From the NCBI RefSeq assembly GCF_003205575.1, contig NZ_PYBW01000058.1, forward strand, positions 16,137 to 80,136: DNA of 64,000 bases, read 5' to 3'. A model generated the notes under the pieces. That model was not told where the DNA came from. It did no database searches and saw nothing but the letters and a program-made list of their open reading frames with translations. Source of the DNA: Streptomyces tateyamensis. Its GTDB lineage: Bacteria; Actinomycetota; Actinomycetes; Streptomycetales; Streptomycetaceae. A program made the position numbers and the translations under genes. Below, in pieces: positions 55,741 through 64,000 of this stretch; position 1 is the first letter of the stretch; every line of letters starts with the position of its first letter.

Positions 55741-55794
55741 GTCAGTCGACCTGCCGTCAGCCAACGCCCGGTCAGTCGACGCCCGGTCAGTCCT
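55741..55794 (+). repeat. 15-base tandem repeats across a stop codon
   Basis: Units start at 55741, 55756, 55771 and 55786 (the last is partial), each beginning GTCAG. The array ends within the minus-strand zincin-like gene and includes its stop (55787-55789). A GGCCGG/CCGGCC hairpin lies just to the left (55714-55732). Confidence 0.75.
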
Positions 55795-56254
55795 CGTCGT
55801 AGCGCGGGTCGATCGCGTCGGGGGAGAGGCCGAGCAGCTCGGCCACCTGCTCGATCATGATCTCGTGCACCAGGGCCGCCCGGTCCTCCCGGCTCTTGGC
55901 CCGGATCTCCACCGGCCGGCGGTACACGGTGATCCGGCTGCGGTGCCCCTGCGCGGCCGGGACCACCCGGCCCAGCGGCACCCCCGCACCGTCCGGCAGC
56001 GGCGACTCGGGGTCCTCGTCGGGTACCTCGGTGACCTCGAACTCCACGTCGATCAACTGCGGCCAGCGGCGCTCCAGCCGTTCGACCGACTCGCGCACGT
56101 AGTCCTCGAACAGCTCGGACCGGCTCAGCGAGAGCGGCACCTGCGGCGGCGCCAGCGGTCCGCGCAGGCCACGGCCGTGCCGGTCGCGGCGCCGGGGGCG
56201 CGGCGGTCCGGCCGGGGCGGGGTCGGCCGGCGGTTGGGGTGCGGAGCTGTCCAT
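55787..56254 (-). CDS. Zincin-like metallopeptidase-family protein with altered motif
   Basis: A 155-residue protein. The N-terminal 45 residues are Pro/Arg-rich. The conserved domain starts VPLSLSRSELFEDYVRESVERLERRWP, has VEFEVTEVPD and RITVYRRPVEIRAKSREDRAALVHEIMIEQVAELLGLSPDAIDPRYDED spread over its last 55 residues. The position of the zincin HExxH motif reads HEIMIEQ, so the second His is missing and peptidase activity is doubtful. The counterpart in mycobacteria lies at the same place near whiB2 and manB. Start ATG 56254. Confidence 0.82.
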   Translation of the reverse strand: MDSSAPQPPADPAPAGPPRPRRRDRHGRGLRGPLAPPQVPLSLSRSELFEDYVRESVERLERRWPQLIDVEFEVTEVPDEDPESPLPDGAGVPLGRVVPAAQGHRSRITVYRRPVEIRAKSREDRAALVHEIMIEQVAELLGLSPDAIDPRYDED

Positions 56255-56392
56255 ATCAACACGAGCGTAGTCCTTGGAGGCCAGGAAATGGACCACACGA
56301 ACACGGTTGCGGGCGCGCTCCCACGCGACACGCGGCAGCATCCCCCGGGTGGTCTTAGCGAGCTGGGCCCGGGTGCGGTACCGTCCACCCTC

Positions 56393-56764
56393 GTGAGCCC
56401 TGTACGTCGTTGTTCGCGGACCGCGTGCGGCCGACCGGCCGTGGCGACGCTGACGTACGTGTACGCCGATTCCACCGCCGTCCTGGGCCCCCTCGCCACC
56501 TACGCCGAGCCGCACTGCTACGACCTGTGCGCCGAGCACGCCGAGCGGCTGACCGCCCCGCGCGGCTGGGAGGTGGTCCGGCTCGCCACCGACACCGGAC
56601 CGCTGCGCCGCAGCAGCGACGACCTGGAGGCGCTGGCCAATGCCGTCCGCGAGGCGGCCCGCCCGCAGGAGCGCGGCCCGCGCCCGGTCCGCGGCGCCGG
56701 GAGCGACCCGGCCGAGGTAGGCCGCCGCGGCCACCTGCGGGTGCTCCGCTCGCCCGAGAACTGA
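56393..56764 (+). CDS. DUF3499-family protein
   Basis: A 123-residue protein from GTG 56393 (a TACCGT -10 ends eight bases before it). It begins VSPVRRCSRTACGRPAVATLTYVYADS and has two Cys pairs, CSRTAC and YDLCAEH with a nearby HC, which together look like a treble-clef zinc site. This is the DUF3499 pattern, conserved next to manB in actinobacteria. The frame extends far upstream but only as a shadow of the minus-strand zincin-like gene. Function unknown. Confidence 0.83.
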   Translation: MSPVRRCSRTACGRPAVATLTYVYADSTAVLGPLATYAEPHCYDLCAEHAERLTAPRGWEVVRLATDTGPLRRSSDDLEALANAVREAARPQERGPRPVRGAGSDPAEVGRRGHLRVLRSPEN

Positions 56765-56791
56765 CGCAGTCCCAGCAAGAATCGACACCCC

Positions 56792-56816
56792 CGCTCCGCA
56801 ACCCGACCGCGGAGCG
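56792..56816 (+). terminator. Hairpin after the DUF3499 gene
   Basis: CGCTCCGC and GCGGAGCG are perfect eight-base arms around AACCCGACC, 28 bases after the stop and before the manB promoter (TACGCT at 56853-56858). Confidence 0.7.
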
Positions 56817-56965
56817 ACAACCGCGCGTTCCCGAGCGGTCACGCGCATTGGGTACGCTGCTGCCCTCTCGGTCGTGCACCCTCAGGGACTCACCCGCACC
56901 CGAGCCGACAGACCGTGACCGAGGGCGTCGAAGCCCGATCCAGAACACACCAAGGTGGAGCCGCA

Positions 56966-58354
56966 GTGCGCGACCTCAAGCAGCTCGTGAAGGCGTACGA
57001 CGTCCGAGGCGTCGTCCCGGACCAGTGGGACGAGAGCCTCTCCCGTGCCTTCGGCGCCGCATTCGTGCAGGTCACCGGCGCGACCGCGATCGTGGTCGGC
57101 CACGACATGCGCCCGTCCTCGCCGAGCCTGACGCGTGCCTTCGCCGAGGGCGCGGCCGCCCGCGGCGCCGACGTCACCGAGATCGGGCTGTGCTCCACCG
57201 ACCAGCTCTACTACGCCAGCGGCAAGCTCGACCTGCCCGGCGCGATGTTCACCGCCAGCCACAACCCGGCGCAGTACAACGGCATCAAGATGTGCCGCAA
57301 GGGTGCGGCCCCGGTCGGCGAGGACACCGGCCTGGCCGACATCCGCGAGCTGGTGCAGAGCTGGCTGAACGAGGACGGCAGCGTCTCCGTCCCGACCGTC
57401 GAGGGCGTCACCGAGGGCAAGCTGACCCAGCAGGACACCCTGCAGGGCTACACCGACCACCTGCGCGGCCTGGTCGACCTGTCGGGCATCCGTCCGCTCA
57501 AGGTCGCGGTGGACGCGGGCAACGGCATGGGCGGCCACACCGTGCCGACCGTCTTCGACGGCCTGCCGCTGGACGTCGTCCCGATGTACTTCGAGCTGGA
57601 CGGCACCTTCCCGAACCACGAGGCCAACCCGCTCGACCCGAAGAACCTGGTCGACCTGCAGGCCAAGGTGAGGGAGGTCGGCGCCGACATCGGCCTGGCC
57701 TTCGACGGCGACGCCGACCGCTGCTTCGTGATCGACGAGCGCGGCGAGCCGGTCTCCCCGTCCGCGATCACCGCCCTGGTCGCGGTCCGCGAGCTGGCCC
57801 GCGCCAAGGCGGCCGGCGAGGAGAACGCCACCATCATCCACAACCTGATCACCTCCTGGACCGTCCCCGAGGTGGTCGCCGAGCACGGCGGCAAGGCCGT
57901 GCGCACCCGGGTCGGCCACTCCTTCATCAAGCAGCGGATGGCCGAGACCGACGCGATCTTCGGTGGCGAGCACTCCGCGCACTACTACTTCCGCGACTTC
58001 TGGCGGGCCGACACCGGCATGCTGGCCGCGCTGCACGTGCTCGCCGCGCTCGGCGGCCAGCCGGGCACGCTGTCCGCGCTGACCGAGGAGTACGACCGCT
58101 ACGCCGCCTCCGGCGAGATCAACAGCGAGGTCGCCGACCAGGCCGCCAAGACCGCCGAGGTCAAGGCCGCCTACGGCAGCGGCGAGGGCGTCAGCGTCGA
58201 CGAGCTGGACGGTCTGACGGTCGCGGGCGCCGACTGGTGGTTCAACCTGCGCGCCTCCAACACCGAGCCGCTGCTGCGCCTGAACGTCGAGGCCAAGGAC
58301 CCGGCCCGGATGGCCGAGCTGCGCGACGCGGTGCTGGCGATCGTCCGCGCCTGA
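56966..58354 (+). CDS. manB: Phosphomannomutase/phosphoglucomutase
   Basis: Interconverts mannose-6-phosphate and mannose-1-phosphate (and glucose equivalents), feeding GDP-mannose for glycans. The 462-residue protein starts at GTG 56966 with AAGGTGGAG upstream. The phosphoserine is S98 in TASHNPAQYNGIK; the metal loop is DGDADRC at 247-253; the sugar loop is GGEHSAHYYF and the phosphate loop RASNTEPLLRLNVE. The full four-domain alpha-D-phosphohexomutase layout is present. It is followed by the Trm112-like, SIS and manA genes. Confidence 0.95.
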   Translation: MRDLKQLVKAYDVRGVVPDQWDESLSRAFGAAFVQVTGATAIVVGHDMRPSSPSLTRAFAEGAAARGADVTEIGLCSTDQLYYASGKLDLPGAMFTASHNPAQYNGIKMCRKGAAPVGEDTGLADIRELVQSWLNEDGSVSVPTVEGVTEGKLTQQDTLQGYTDHLRGLVDLSGIRPLKVAVDAGNGMGGHTVPTVFDGLPLDVVPMYFELDGTFPNHEANPLDPKNLVDLQAKVREVGADIGLAFDGDADRCFVIDERGEPVSPSAITALVAVRELARAKAAGEENATIIHNLITSWTVPEVVAEHGGKAVRTRVGHSFIKQRMAETDAIFGGEHSAHYYFRDFWRADTGMLAALHVLAALGGQPGTLSALTEEYDRYAASGEINSEVADQAAKTAEVKAAYGSGEGVSVDELDGLTVAGADWWFNLRASNTEPLLRLNVEAKDPARMAELRDAVLAIVRA

Positions 58355-58400
58355 CCTGCGCCCCCGGCGCGCCTGACCCCGCGCCTGGACGACGCACCGC

Positions 58401-58437
58401 GCGCCCCGGCCGGTAGGGTACCTACCGGCCGGGGCGC
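58401..58437 (+). terminator. 17-base-pair perfect hairpin after manB
   Basis: GCGCCCCGGCCGGTAGG (58401-58417) and CCTACCGGCCGGGGCGC (58421-58437) are exact complements around GTA. It lies 46 bases after manB and 35 bases before the next gene, so downstream genes may need their own promoter or read-through. Confidence 0.9.
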
Positions 58438-58472
58438 CGTCATGTCCCGCTCGACCCACGGAGATGCTGACG

Positions 58473-58655
58473 ATGACGCTGGAACCCTTCCTGCTGGAGA
58501 TCCTGGTCTGCCCGCGCTGCCACGCCAAGCTGAGCGAGCGCAGCGAGGACGGCAACGCGGAGCTGGTCTGCACCGGCGCCGACTGCGGCCTGATCTACGA
58601 GATCCGCGACGGCATCCCGCTGCTGCTGGTGGACGAGGCCCGCCACCCCGCCTGA
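58473..58655 (+). CDS. Trm112-family small zinc protein
   Basis: A 60-residue protein. It has the Trm112 pattern: FLLEILVCPRCHAKLSE with a first CxxC, a middle part, and LVCTGADCGLIYEIRDGIPLLLVDEA with a second pair of Cys. Bacterial members are of unknown role; eukaryotic Trm112 activates methyltransferases. The ATG at 58473 is favoured over 58464 because GGAG lies nine bases before it and touches the other ATG. Conserved at this position between manB and the SIS gene. Confidence 0.85.
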   Translation: MTLEPFLLEILVCPRCHAKLSERSEDGNAELVCTGADCGLIYEIRDGIPLLLVDEARHPA

Positions 58656-58712
58656 CCCTGTCTGATCCCGCCTGAACCGGCCACAGCCCGGCGCCCCCAG
58701 GAGGCCAGCCGC

Positions 58713-59897
58713 ATGCTCGACGACAGTCTGCTCGACGACCCGGCCGCCCTGGCGCGCGCCGACCGCGACCACGCCCTGCTCGCCCTGGCCGGCGCCGGCG
58801 CCCGGGTGCGCACCGCGCTGCGCCTGGCCGAGCCCGCTCTCGCCCAGCTGCGCCCCGAGGGCCGCCCCCGGGCGGTGCTGGTGGCCGGCCACGGCGCGGC
58901 GCTGACGGCTGGTCAGGTGCTCGGCGCGCTGGCCGGCGGGTCCATCCTGGTGCACCCGCTGGCTGCCGCCGACGCGCTGCCCAGCGACCCGATCAGCGCC
59001 GGGTTCGGCTGGCAACTGCCGGGCTGGGCAGGACCGTTGGACTTGGTGGTCGCGGTCAGTTCGACCGGCGTCGAGGACGGCCTGATCCGGCTGGTCGAAC
59101 AGGCCTACGCGCGCGGCTGCGCCATCGCCGTGCTCGCCCCCGAGGACCGCCCGCTGGCCGAGGCCGCCCAGCAGGTGCGCGCGCTCCCACTGCCGTACGT
59201 GCCCGCGGCGATCGAGGAGCCGACCGGCCCGGAACCGGAGGCCGACCTGCCGGCCGAGGACCCGGCCCTGTTCTGGGCCGTGCTGGCCCCGCTGCTGGCA
59301 CTCGCCGACCGGATCGGCGTGCTGCGCCTGGGCGAGGGCGAACTGCCGGGCCTGGCCGACCTGCTCGACGAGCTCGCGGTCGGCTTCCGCCCGGACGCCG
59401 CCGCCTATCTCAACCCCGCCAAGGGCCTGGCCGCCCAGCTGGCCGACACCGTCCCGCTGCTGTGGGGCGAGGGCGAGCCGGCCGCGGTGGCCGCCGAGCG
59501 GTTCGCCGCGATGCTGGCCGACCGGGCCGGCAGCCCCGCCGTCACCGGGCGGCTGCCGCAGGCGCTCAGCAGCCACCGCGGCATGTTCACCGGGCGGTTG
59601 GGGGCCGGTGCCGACCCGGACGACTTCTTCCGGGACCGGGTGGACGAGGCGGAGGCGCTCACCCTGCAGGTGCTGCTGCTGCGGCACACCCCGCAGCAGC
59701 CCGACAGCGACCCGACCGAGCCCGCCCCGGCGGCCCACCCGGTCCGCCGGGCCCGCCGGCTGGCCGCCGACCACGAGGTGCGGCTGACCGAGTTCGCCGG
59801 CACCCGCCCCGGGCAGCTGGCCGCGCTGGCCGAACTGGTCGTGCTGACCGACTTCGCCGCCGTCTACCTGGGACTGGCCACCGGCACCGAGCACTGA
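58713..59897 (+). CDS. SIS-domain sugar-phosphate isomerase-like protein
   Basis: A 394-residue cytoplasmic protein. Its N half has a SIS fold (PRAVLVAGHGAALTAGQVLGALAGG, DLVVAVSSTGVEDGLIRLVEQAYARGCAIAVLAPEDRPL) like bifunctional phosphoglucose/phosphomannose isomerases, and the C half has a second, degenerate domain. The usual catalytic Glu and His of PGI/PMI cannot be placed with confidence. Its neighbours manB and manA, and its equivalent in mycobacteria (next to manA), point to mannose-phosphate metabolism, perhaps as a regulator or partner of ManA. Confidence 0.85.
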   Translation: MLDDSLLDDPAALARADRDHALLALAGAGARVRTALRLAEPALAQLRPEGRPRAVLVAGHGAALTAGQVLGALAGGSILVHPLAAADALPSDPISAGFGWQLPGWAGPLDLVVAVSSTGVEDGLIRLVEQAYARGCAIAVLAPEDRPLAEAAQQVRALPLPYVPAAIEEPTGPEPEADLPAEDPALFWAVLAPLLALADRIGVLRLGEGELPGLADLLDELAVGFRPDAAAYLNPAKGLAAQLADTVPLLWGEGEPAAVAAERFAAMLADRAGSPAVTGRLPQALSSHRGMFTGRLGAGADPDDFFRDRVDEAEALTLQVLLLRHTPQQPDSDPTEPAPAAHPVRRARRLAADHEVRLTEFAGTRPGQLAALAELVVLTDFAAVYLGLATGTEH

Positions 59898-59918
59898 CGG
59901 TTGCCCCGAGGTTCGCCC

Positions 59919-60021
59919 GGGGGTGTCTTTCCGATCCCCCCGGGGGTCGCCGGCGGGGCACCTCCCGGCCGAAAGCCGGGGGAGACGCCCGCTGATCCGA
60001 CGTGTTCCGAAAGACACCCCC
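59919..60021. repeat. Long-range 13-base inverted repeat upstream of manA
   Basis: GGGGGTGTCTTTC (59919-59931) is an exact complement of GAAAGACACCCCC (60009-60021), 77 bases apart. In between is a second hairpin (CCCGGC/GCCGGG around CGAAA). The 181-base gap holds no gene; a TAGGGT -10-like hexamer follows the right arm. Confidence 0.65.
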
Positions 60022-60078
60022 CAGGTCGGCTAGGGTCACCCCAGACACGCCCGACCGAGAACAGGAGCAGGCCCCGCC

Positions 60079-61287
60079 ATGGACCGCCTCGCCAACACCG
60101 TCCGCCCGTACGCCTGGGGCTCGACCACCGCGATCCCGGCGCTGCTCGGCACGCCGGCCACCGGTGAGCCGCAGGCCGAGCTCTGGCTGGGCGCCCACCC
60201 CGGCGACTCCTCCCGGGTGGACCGCGGCGACGGTCCGGTCGAGCTCGCCGCGGTGATCGCCGCCGACCCGGTCGGCGAGCTGGGCGAGGCCGCCGTCGCG
60301 CACTTCGGCCCCACCCTGCCGTTCCTGCTCAAGGTGCTGGCGGCCGAGCTGCCGCTCTCGCTCCAGGTGCACCCCACCCGGGAGCAGGCCCAGCAGGGCT
60401 TCGCCGCCGAGGAGGCCGCCGGGATCCCGGTCGAGGCCGGCCACCGCAACTACAAGGACGCCAACCACAAGCCCGAACTCATCTGCGCGCTGGAGGACTT
60501 CGACGGCCTCTGCGGTTTCCGCGAGCCGCTCGGCACGGCCGCGCTGATGGAGGAGCTGGCGGTGCCGGGCCTGGCGCCGCTGATCGACCTGCTGCGCACC
60601 AAGCCGGCCGAGCAGGCGCTGCGCGAGACCCTGGTCACCGTGCTCGCCGCCGACCCGCTGGTGGTCGAGGCCACCGTGGCCGAGCTGGCCCAGGCACTGG
60701 CCGACAAGCTGGCCGCCGAGCCCGAGTCGCCCAACGCCCCGGCCTGGGCGGGCTACGCGCACTGCGCCCGGCACTTCCCCGGCGACCCGGGCGTGCTGGC
60801 CGCGCTGCTGTTCAACTTCGTCCGGCTGCGCGCCGGCGAGGCGCTCTACCTGGGCGCCGGTGTGCCGCACGCCTACCTCAACGGCACCGGCGTGGAGATC
60901 ATGGCCAACTCCGACAACGTGCTGCGCTGCGGACTGACGCCCAAGCACGTGGACGTGCCGGAGCTGCTCAAGGTGGTCCGGTTCGAGGCGGGCGAGGCCG
61001 AGGTGCTGCGCCCGGTGGCCGGTGCGGACGGCGAGGAGCTCTTCCCGGTCCCGATCGACGAGTTCCGCCTGTCCCGGTTCGAGCTGACCGCCGACGCCCC
61101 GCAGCGCCGGGTGGACGGCCGCACCGCGCAGATCCTGCTCTGCACCGAGGGCACCGTGCTGCTGACCGACGCGGCCGGCGAGAAGCTGGAGCTGGCCAAG
61201 GGCCAGTCCGCCTTCCTGCCTGCCACCGGCTCCGGCACCGAACTCTCCGGCGAGGGCGTGCTGTTCCGGGCCACCGTCACCCTCTGA
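60079..61287 (+). CDS. manA: Mannose-6-phosphate isomerase, class I
   Basis: Interconverts fructose-6-phosphate and mannose-6-phosphate. The 402-residue cupin protein has the type I PMI signatures: NTVRPYAWGSTTAIPALLG, ELWLGAHPGDSSRV, PFLLKVLAAELPLSLQVHPTREQAQQGF (zinc Gln/His), NYKDANHKPELICALEDFDGLCGFR (zinc Glu) and LYLGAGVPHAYLNGTGVEIMANSDNVLRCGLTPKHVD (last zinc His; spread over residues 255-295). With manB it gives the full route to GDP-mannose precursor. Confidence 0.95.
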   Translation: MDRLANTVRPYAWGSTTAIPALLGTPATGEPQAELWLGAHPGDSSRVDRGDGPVELAAVIAADPVGELGEAAVAHFGPTLPFLLKVLAAELPLSLQVHPTREQAQQGFAAEEAAGIPVEAGHRNYKDANHKPELICALEDFDGLCGFREPLGTAALMEELAVPGLAPLIDLLRTKPAEQALRETLVTVLAADPLVVEATVAELAQALADKLAAEPESPNAPAWAGYAHCARHFPGDPGVLAALLFNFVRLRAGEALYLGAGVPHAYLNGTGVEIMANSDNVLRCGLTPKHVDVPELLKVVRFEAGEAEVLRPVAGADGEELFPVPIDEFRLSRFELTADAPQRRVDGRTAQILLCTEGTVLLTDAAGEKLELAKGQSAFLPATGSGTELSGEGVLFRATVTL

Positions 61288-61336
61288 ACCCATCCCGGCT
61301 TTCCCCAGAAACCGATTGCAGAAGGAGCGAACCGAG

Positions 61337-62311
61337 TTGAGCGCCGAAGGCGGTACCAAGGCCCTGATCGCGGCACTGAGCGCCAACTTGGCGATCGCGG
61401 TCAGCAAGTTCACCGCCTTCGCGTTCACCGGCTCCTCCTCGATGCTGGCCGAGGGGGTGCACTCGGTGGCCGACTCCGGCAACCAGGTGCTGCTGCTGAT
61501 CGGCGGCAAGCGGGCGGCCCGCGAGGCCGACGAGGAGCACCCGTTCGGCTACGGCCGCGAGCGCTACCTCTACGGCTTCCTGGTCTCCGTCGTGCTGTTC
61601 AGCGTCGGCGGGCTGTTCGCCCTCTACGAGGGCGTGGACAAGATCCGCCACCCGCACGAACTGCACGGCTGGTACTGGGCGGTGGGCGTGCTGGTGTTCG
61701 CCGTCGCGATGGAGGGCTGGTCGTTCGCCACCGCCTTCCGGGAGGCCGGCCGGGACAAGGGCCGGCTCAGCTGGGTCGGCTACATCCGCCGGGCCAAGGC
61801 CCCCGAGCTGCCGGTGGTGCTGCTGGAGGACGCCGGCGCTCTGGTCGGCCTGGTGCTGGCCCTGCTCGGCGTCGGCCTGACGGTGCTCACCGGCAGCGGG
61901 GTCTGGGACGGGGCCGCCACGGTGGCCATCGGCCTGCTGCTCGCCACCATCGCGGTGGTCCTGGCCCTGGAGACCAAGTCGCTGCTGATCGGGGAGAGCG
62001 CCGACCCGGTGATGGTGCGCCGGATCCGCGAAGTGCTGCTGGCCGACGGATCGATCACCTCGGTGATCCACCTGCGCACCCTGCACGTCGGTCCCGAGGA
62101 GCTGCTGGTCGCGGCGAAGATCGGGGTGCACCCCGAGGAGACCGCCGAGCAGATCGCCCGCACCATCGACGCGGCCGAGGAGCGGATGCGCGCTGCCGTC
62201 CCGATCGCCCGCGCGGTGTACCTGGAGCCGGACGTCTACTCCGCGGCCAAGGCGGCGGCCGGCCCCGACCCGGAGGCCACCCCGGGCGGCCCCGGGCGCG
62301 CCTCGCACTGA
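61337..62311 (+). CDS. Cation diffusion facilitator-family transporter
   Basis: Exports divalent metal cations, probably by proton exchange. The 324-residue protein from TTG 61337 has GAAGGAG nine bases upstream. It shows six hydrophobic segments (LIAALSANLAIAVSKFTAFAF, SSMLAEGVHSVADSGNQVLLLIGG, FLVSVVLFSVGGLFALYEG, WAVGVLVFAVAMEGWSF, LPVVLLEDAGALVGLVLALLGVG, AATVAIGLLLATIAVVLAL), metal motif HSVAD in TM2 and a variant LLEDAG in TM5 (the His of HxxxD is Glu-like here), and a cytoplasmic ferredoxin-like C terminus. The metal is not clear from sequence. It follows manA after 49 bases. Confidence 0.9.
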   Translation: MSAEGGTKALIAALSANLAIAVSKFTAFAFTGSSSMLAEGVHSVADSGNQVLLLIGGKRAAREADEEHPFGYGRERYLYGFLVSVVLFSVGGLFALYEGVDKIRHPHELHGWYWAVGVLVFAVAMEGWSFATAFREAGRDKGRLSWVGYIRRAKAPELPVVLLEDAGALVGLVLALLGVGLTVLTGSGVWDGAATVAIGLLLATIAVVLALETKSLLIGESADPVMVRRIREVLLADGSITSVIHLRTLHVGPEELLVAAKIGVHPEETAEQIARTIDAAEERMRAAVPIARAVYLEPDVYSAAKAAAGPDPEATPGGPGRASH

Positions 62312-62339
62312 ACCGCCGCGCGGTCCGGACCGGTTGTTG

Positions 62340-62523
62340 TAGATTCGTCACCAGTGCCAAACGTCGCTGCTGATGGCGGTCGGTCCGAGCCGCGTGCCCG
62401 GGTCGAGGGAGAGAGGTCCTCCGACGGATTGTGCCGCAGCAGCAGGGCGTCCGCCGTCGGTGAGCCGCTCTGCCGCCGAGCACACCCGTACGCAGCAGGC
62501 CCACGCAGCGAGGAGTTTCCCGC
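62340..62523 (+). promoter_or_regulatory. Promoter and long leader of ahcY
   Basis: TAGATT (62340-62345) is the likely -10, which gives a leader of about 170 bases. GCTGCTG (62366-62372) can pair with CAGCAGC (62437-62443), and CCGACGG (62421-62427) with CCGTCGG (62454-62460); these are alternative pairings. I looked for the core of the S-adenosylhomocysteine riboswitch and did not find it. GAGGAG (62511-62516) is the ribosome site. Confidence 0.45.
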
Positions 62524-63972
<1,449 letters not shown>

Positions 63973-64000
63973 CCTCCCGTCAACCGACTGCGGGCCGGGG

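Noticed and set aside
55741..55794. CRISPR-like or attachment repeats
   Set aside because: Units of 15 bases without spacers; plain tandem repeat.
55865..56392. Upstream extension of the DUF3499 frame
   Set aside because: It overlaps the zincin-like gene on the other strand and has no conserved content; the family starts at the VSPVRRCSRTAC segment.
62340..62523. S-adenosylhomocysteine riboswitch before ahcY
   Set aside because: The conserved core sequences of that riboswitch class are not present in either orientation.

Overview
The window is a piece of an actinomycete chromosome, almost certainly from the family Streptomycetaceae (Streptomyces or Kitasatospora). The evidence is very high G+C content, strong third-position GC bias, many GTG and some TTG starts, a near-identical WhiB, F420 biosynthesis genes (fbiA/fbiB), the acyl-CoA carboxylase operon with an epsilon subunit, a class III adenylate cyclase next to a GGDEF protein, and conserved runs of genes known from Streptomyces coelicolor. 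I cannot decide between the two genera from the sequence alone.

Layout. (1) 141-12636: a DeoR regulator, then a minus-strand block with accA2 (biotin carboxylase/carrier), a membrane protein, maf, accE and pccB; then plus-strand birA (the ligase that biotinylates the carboxylase), cya (adenylate cyclase), a GAF-GGDEF protein and hutH. (2) 13269-20093: an RpiR-type regulator, a small protein and the hut operon hutU - M20 amidohydrolase - hutF - hutI. With hutH nearby, a full route from histidine to glutamate sits within about 9 kb. (3) 20278-23480: an accessory patch with locally lower GC: a minus-strand operon of two small Cys proteins, an XRE/DUF5753-type regulator, a DUF6879-like protein and a 67-residue protein, followed by a plus-strand winged-helix-like gene behind a structured leader. 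(4) 23542-33860: POT peptide transporter, two-component system, GtrA protein, purK-purE, CoA-binding protein, ugd, acyl-CoA dehydrogenase and a lipoprotein. (5) 34028-45539: TetR, LCP cell-wall ligase, a 29-residue leader peptide plus an FMN reductase, an ABC exporter pair, a glycosyltransferase and an acyltransferase, a truncated AMP-binding protein, a secreted PGRP amidase and a DNA glycosylase. (6) 45629-63972: fbiB-fbiA, cysteine dioxygenase, whiB, a giant glycosyltransferase with a DUF5719 protein, a zincin-like protein, DUF3499, manB, Trm112-like, SIS-domain protein, manA, a cation diffusion facilitator and ahcY.

How the parts work together. Region 1 makes the propionyl/acetyl-CoA carboxylase and its biotin ligase, and pairs two second-messenger enzymes (cAMP and c-di-GMP). 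Region 2 degrades histidine. Regions 5 and 6 are rich in envelope and sugar-phosphate functions (LCP, Ugd, ManB, SIS protein, ManA, glycosyltransferases, PGRP amidase) around the developmental regulator whiB; the order fbiA/fbiB-whiB-DUF3499-manB-SIS-manA-ahcY is also seen in mycobacteria.

Regulatory points seen in the sequence: a near-consensus BldD box inside the whiB promoter, two perfect DnaA-box sequences upstream of the giant glycosyltransferase, a Crp-type site upstream of cya, a perfect palindrome over the hutH start codon, a Cys-containing leader peptide upstream of the FMN reductase, strong hairpins between several gene pairs, and short tandem repeats that start at or run across stop codons in several convergent intergenic gaps. 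Many genes have a -10 element ending 6-8 bases before the start codon, suggesting leaderless transcripts. No rRNA gene, complete tRNA gene, CRISPR array, insertion sequence or prophage was recognised.
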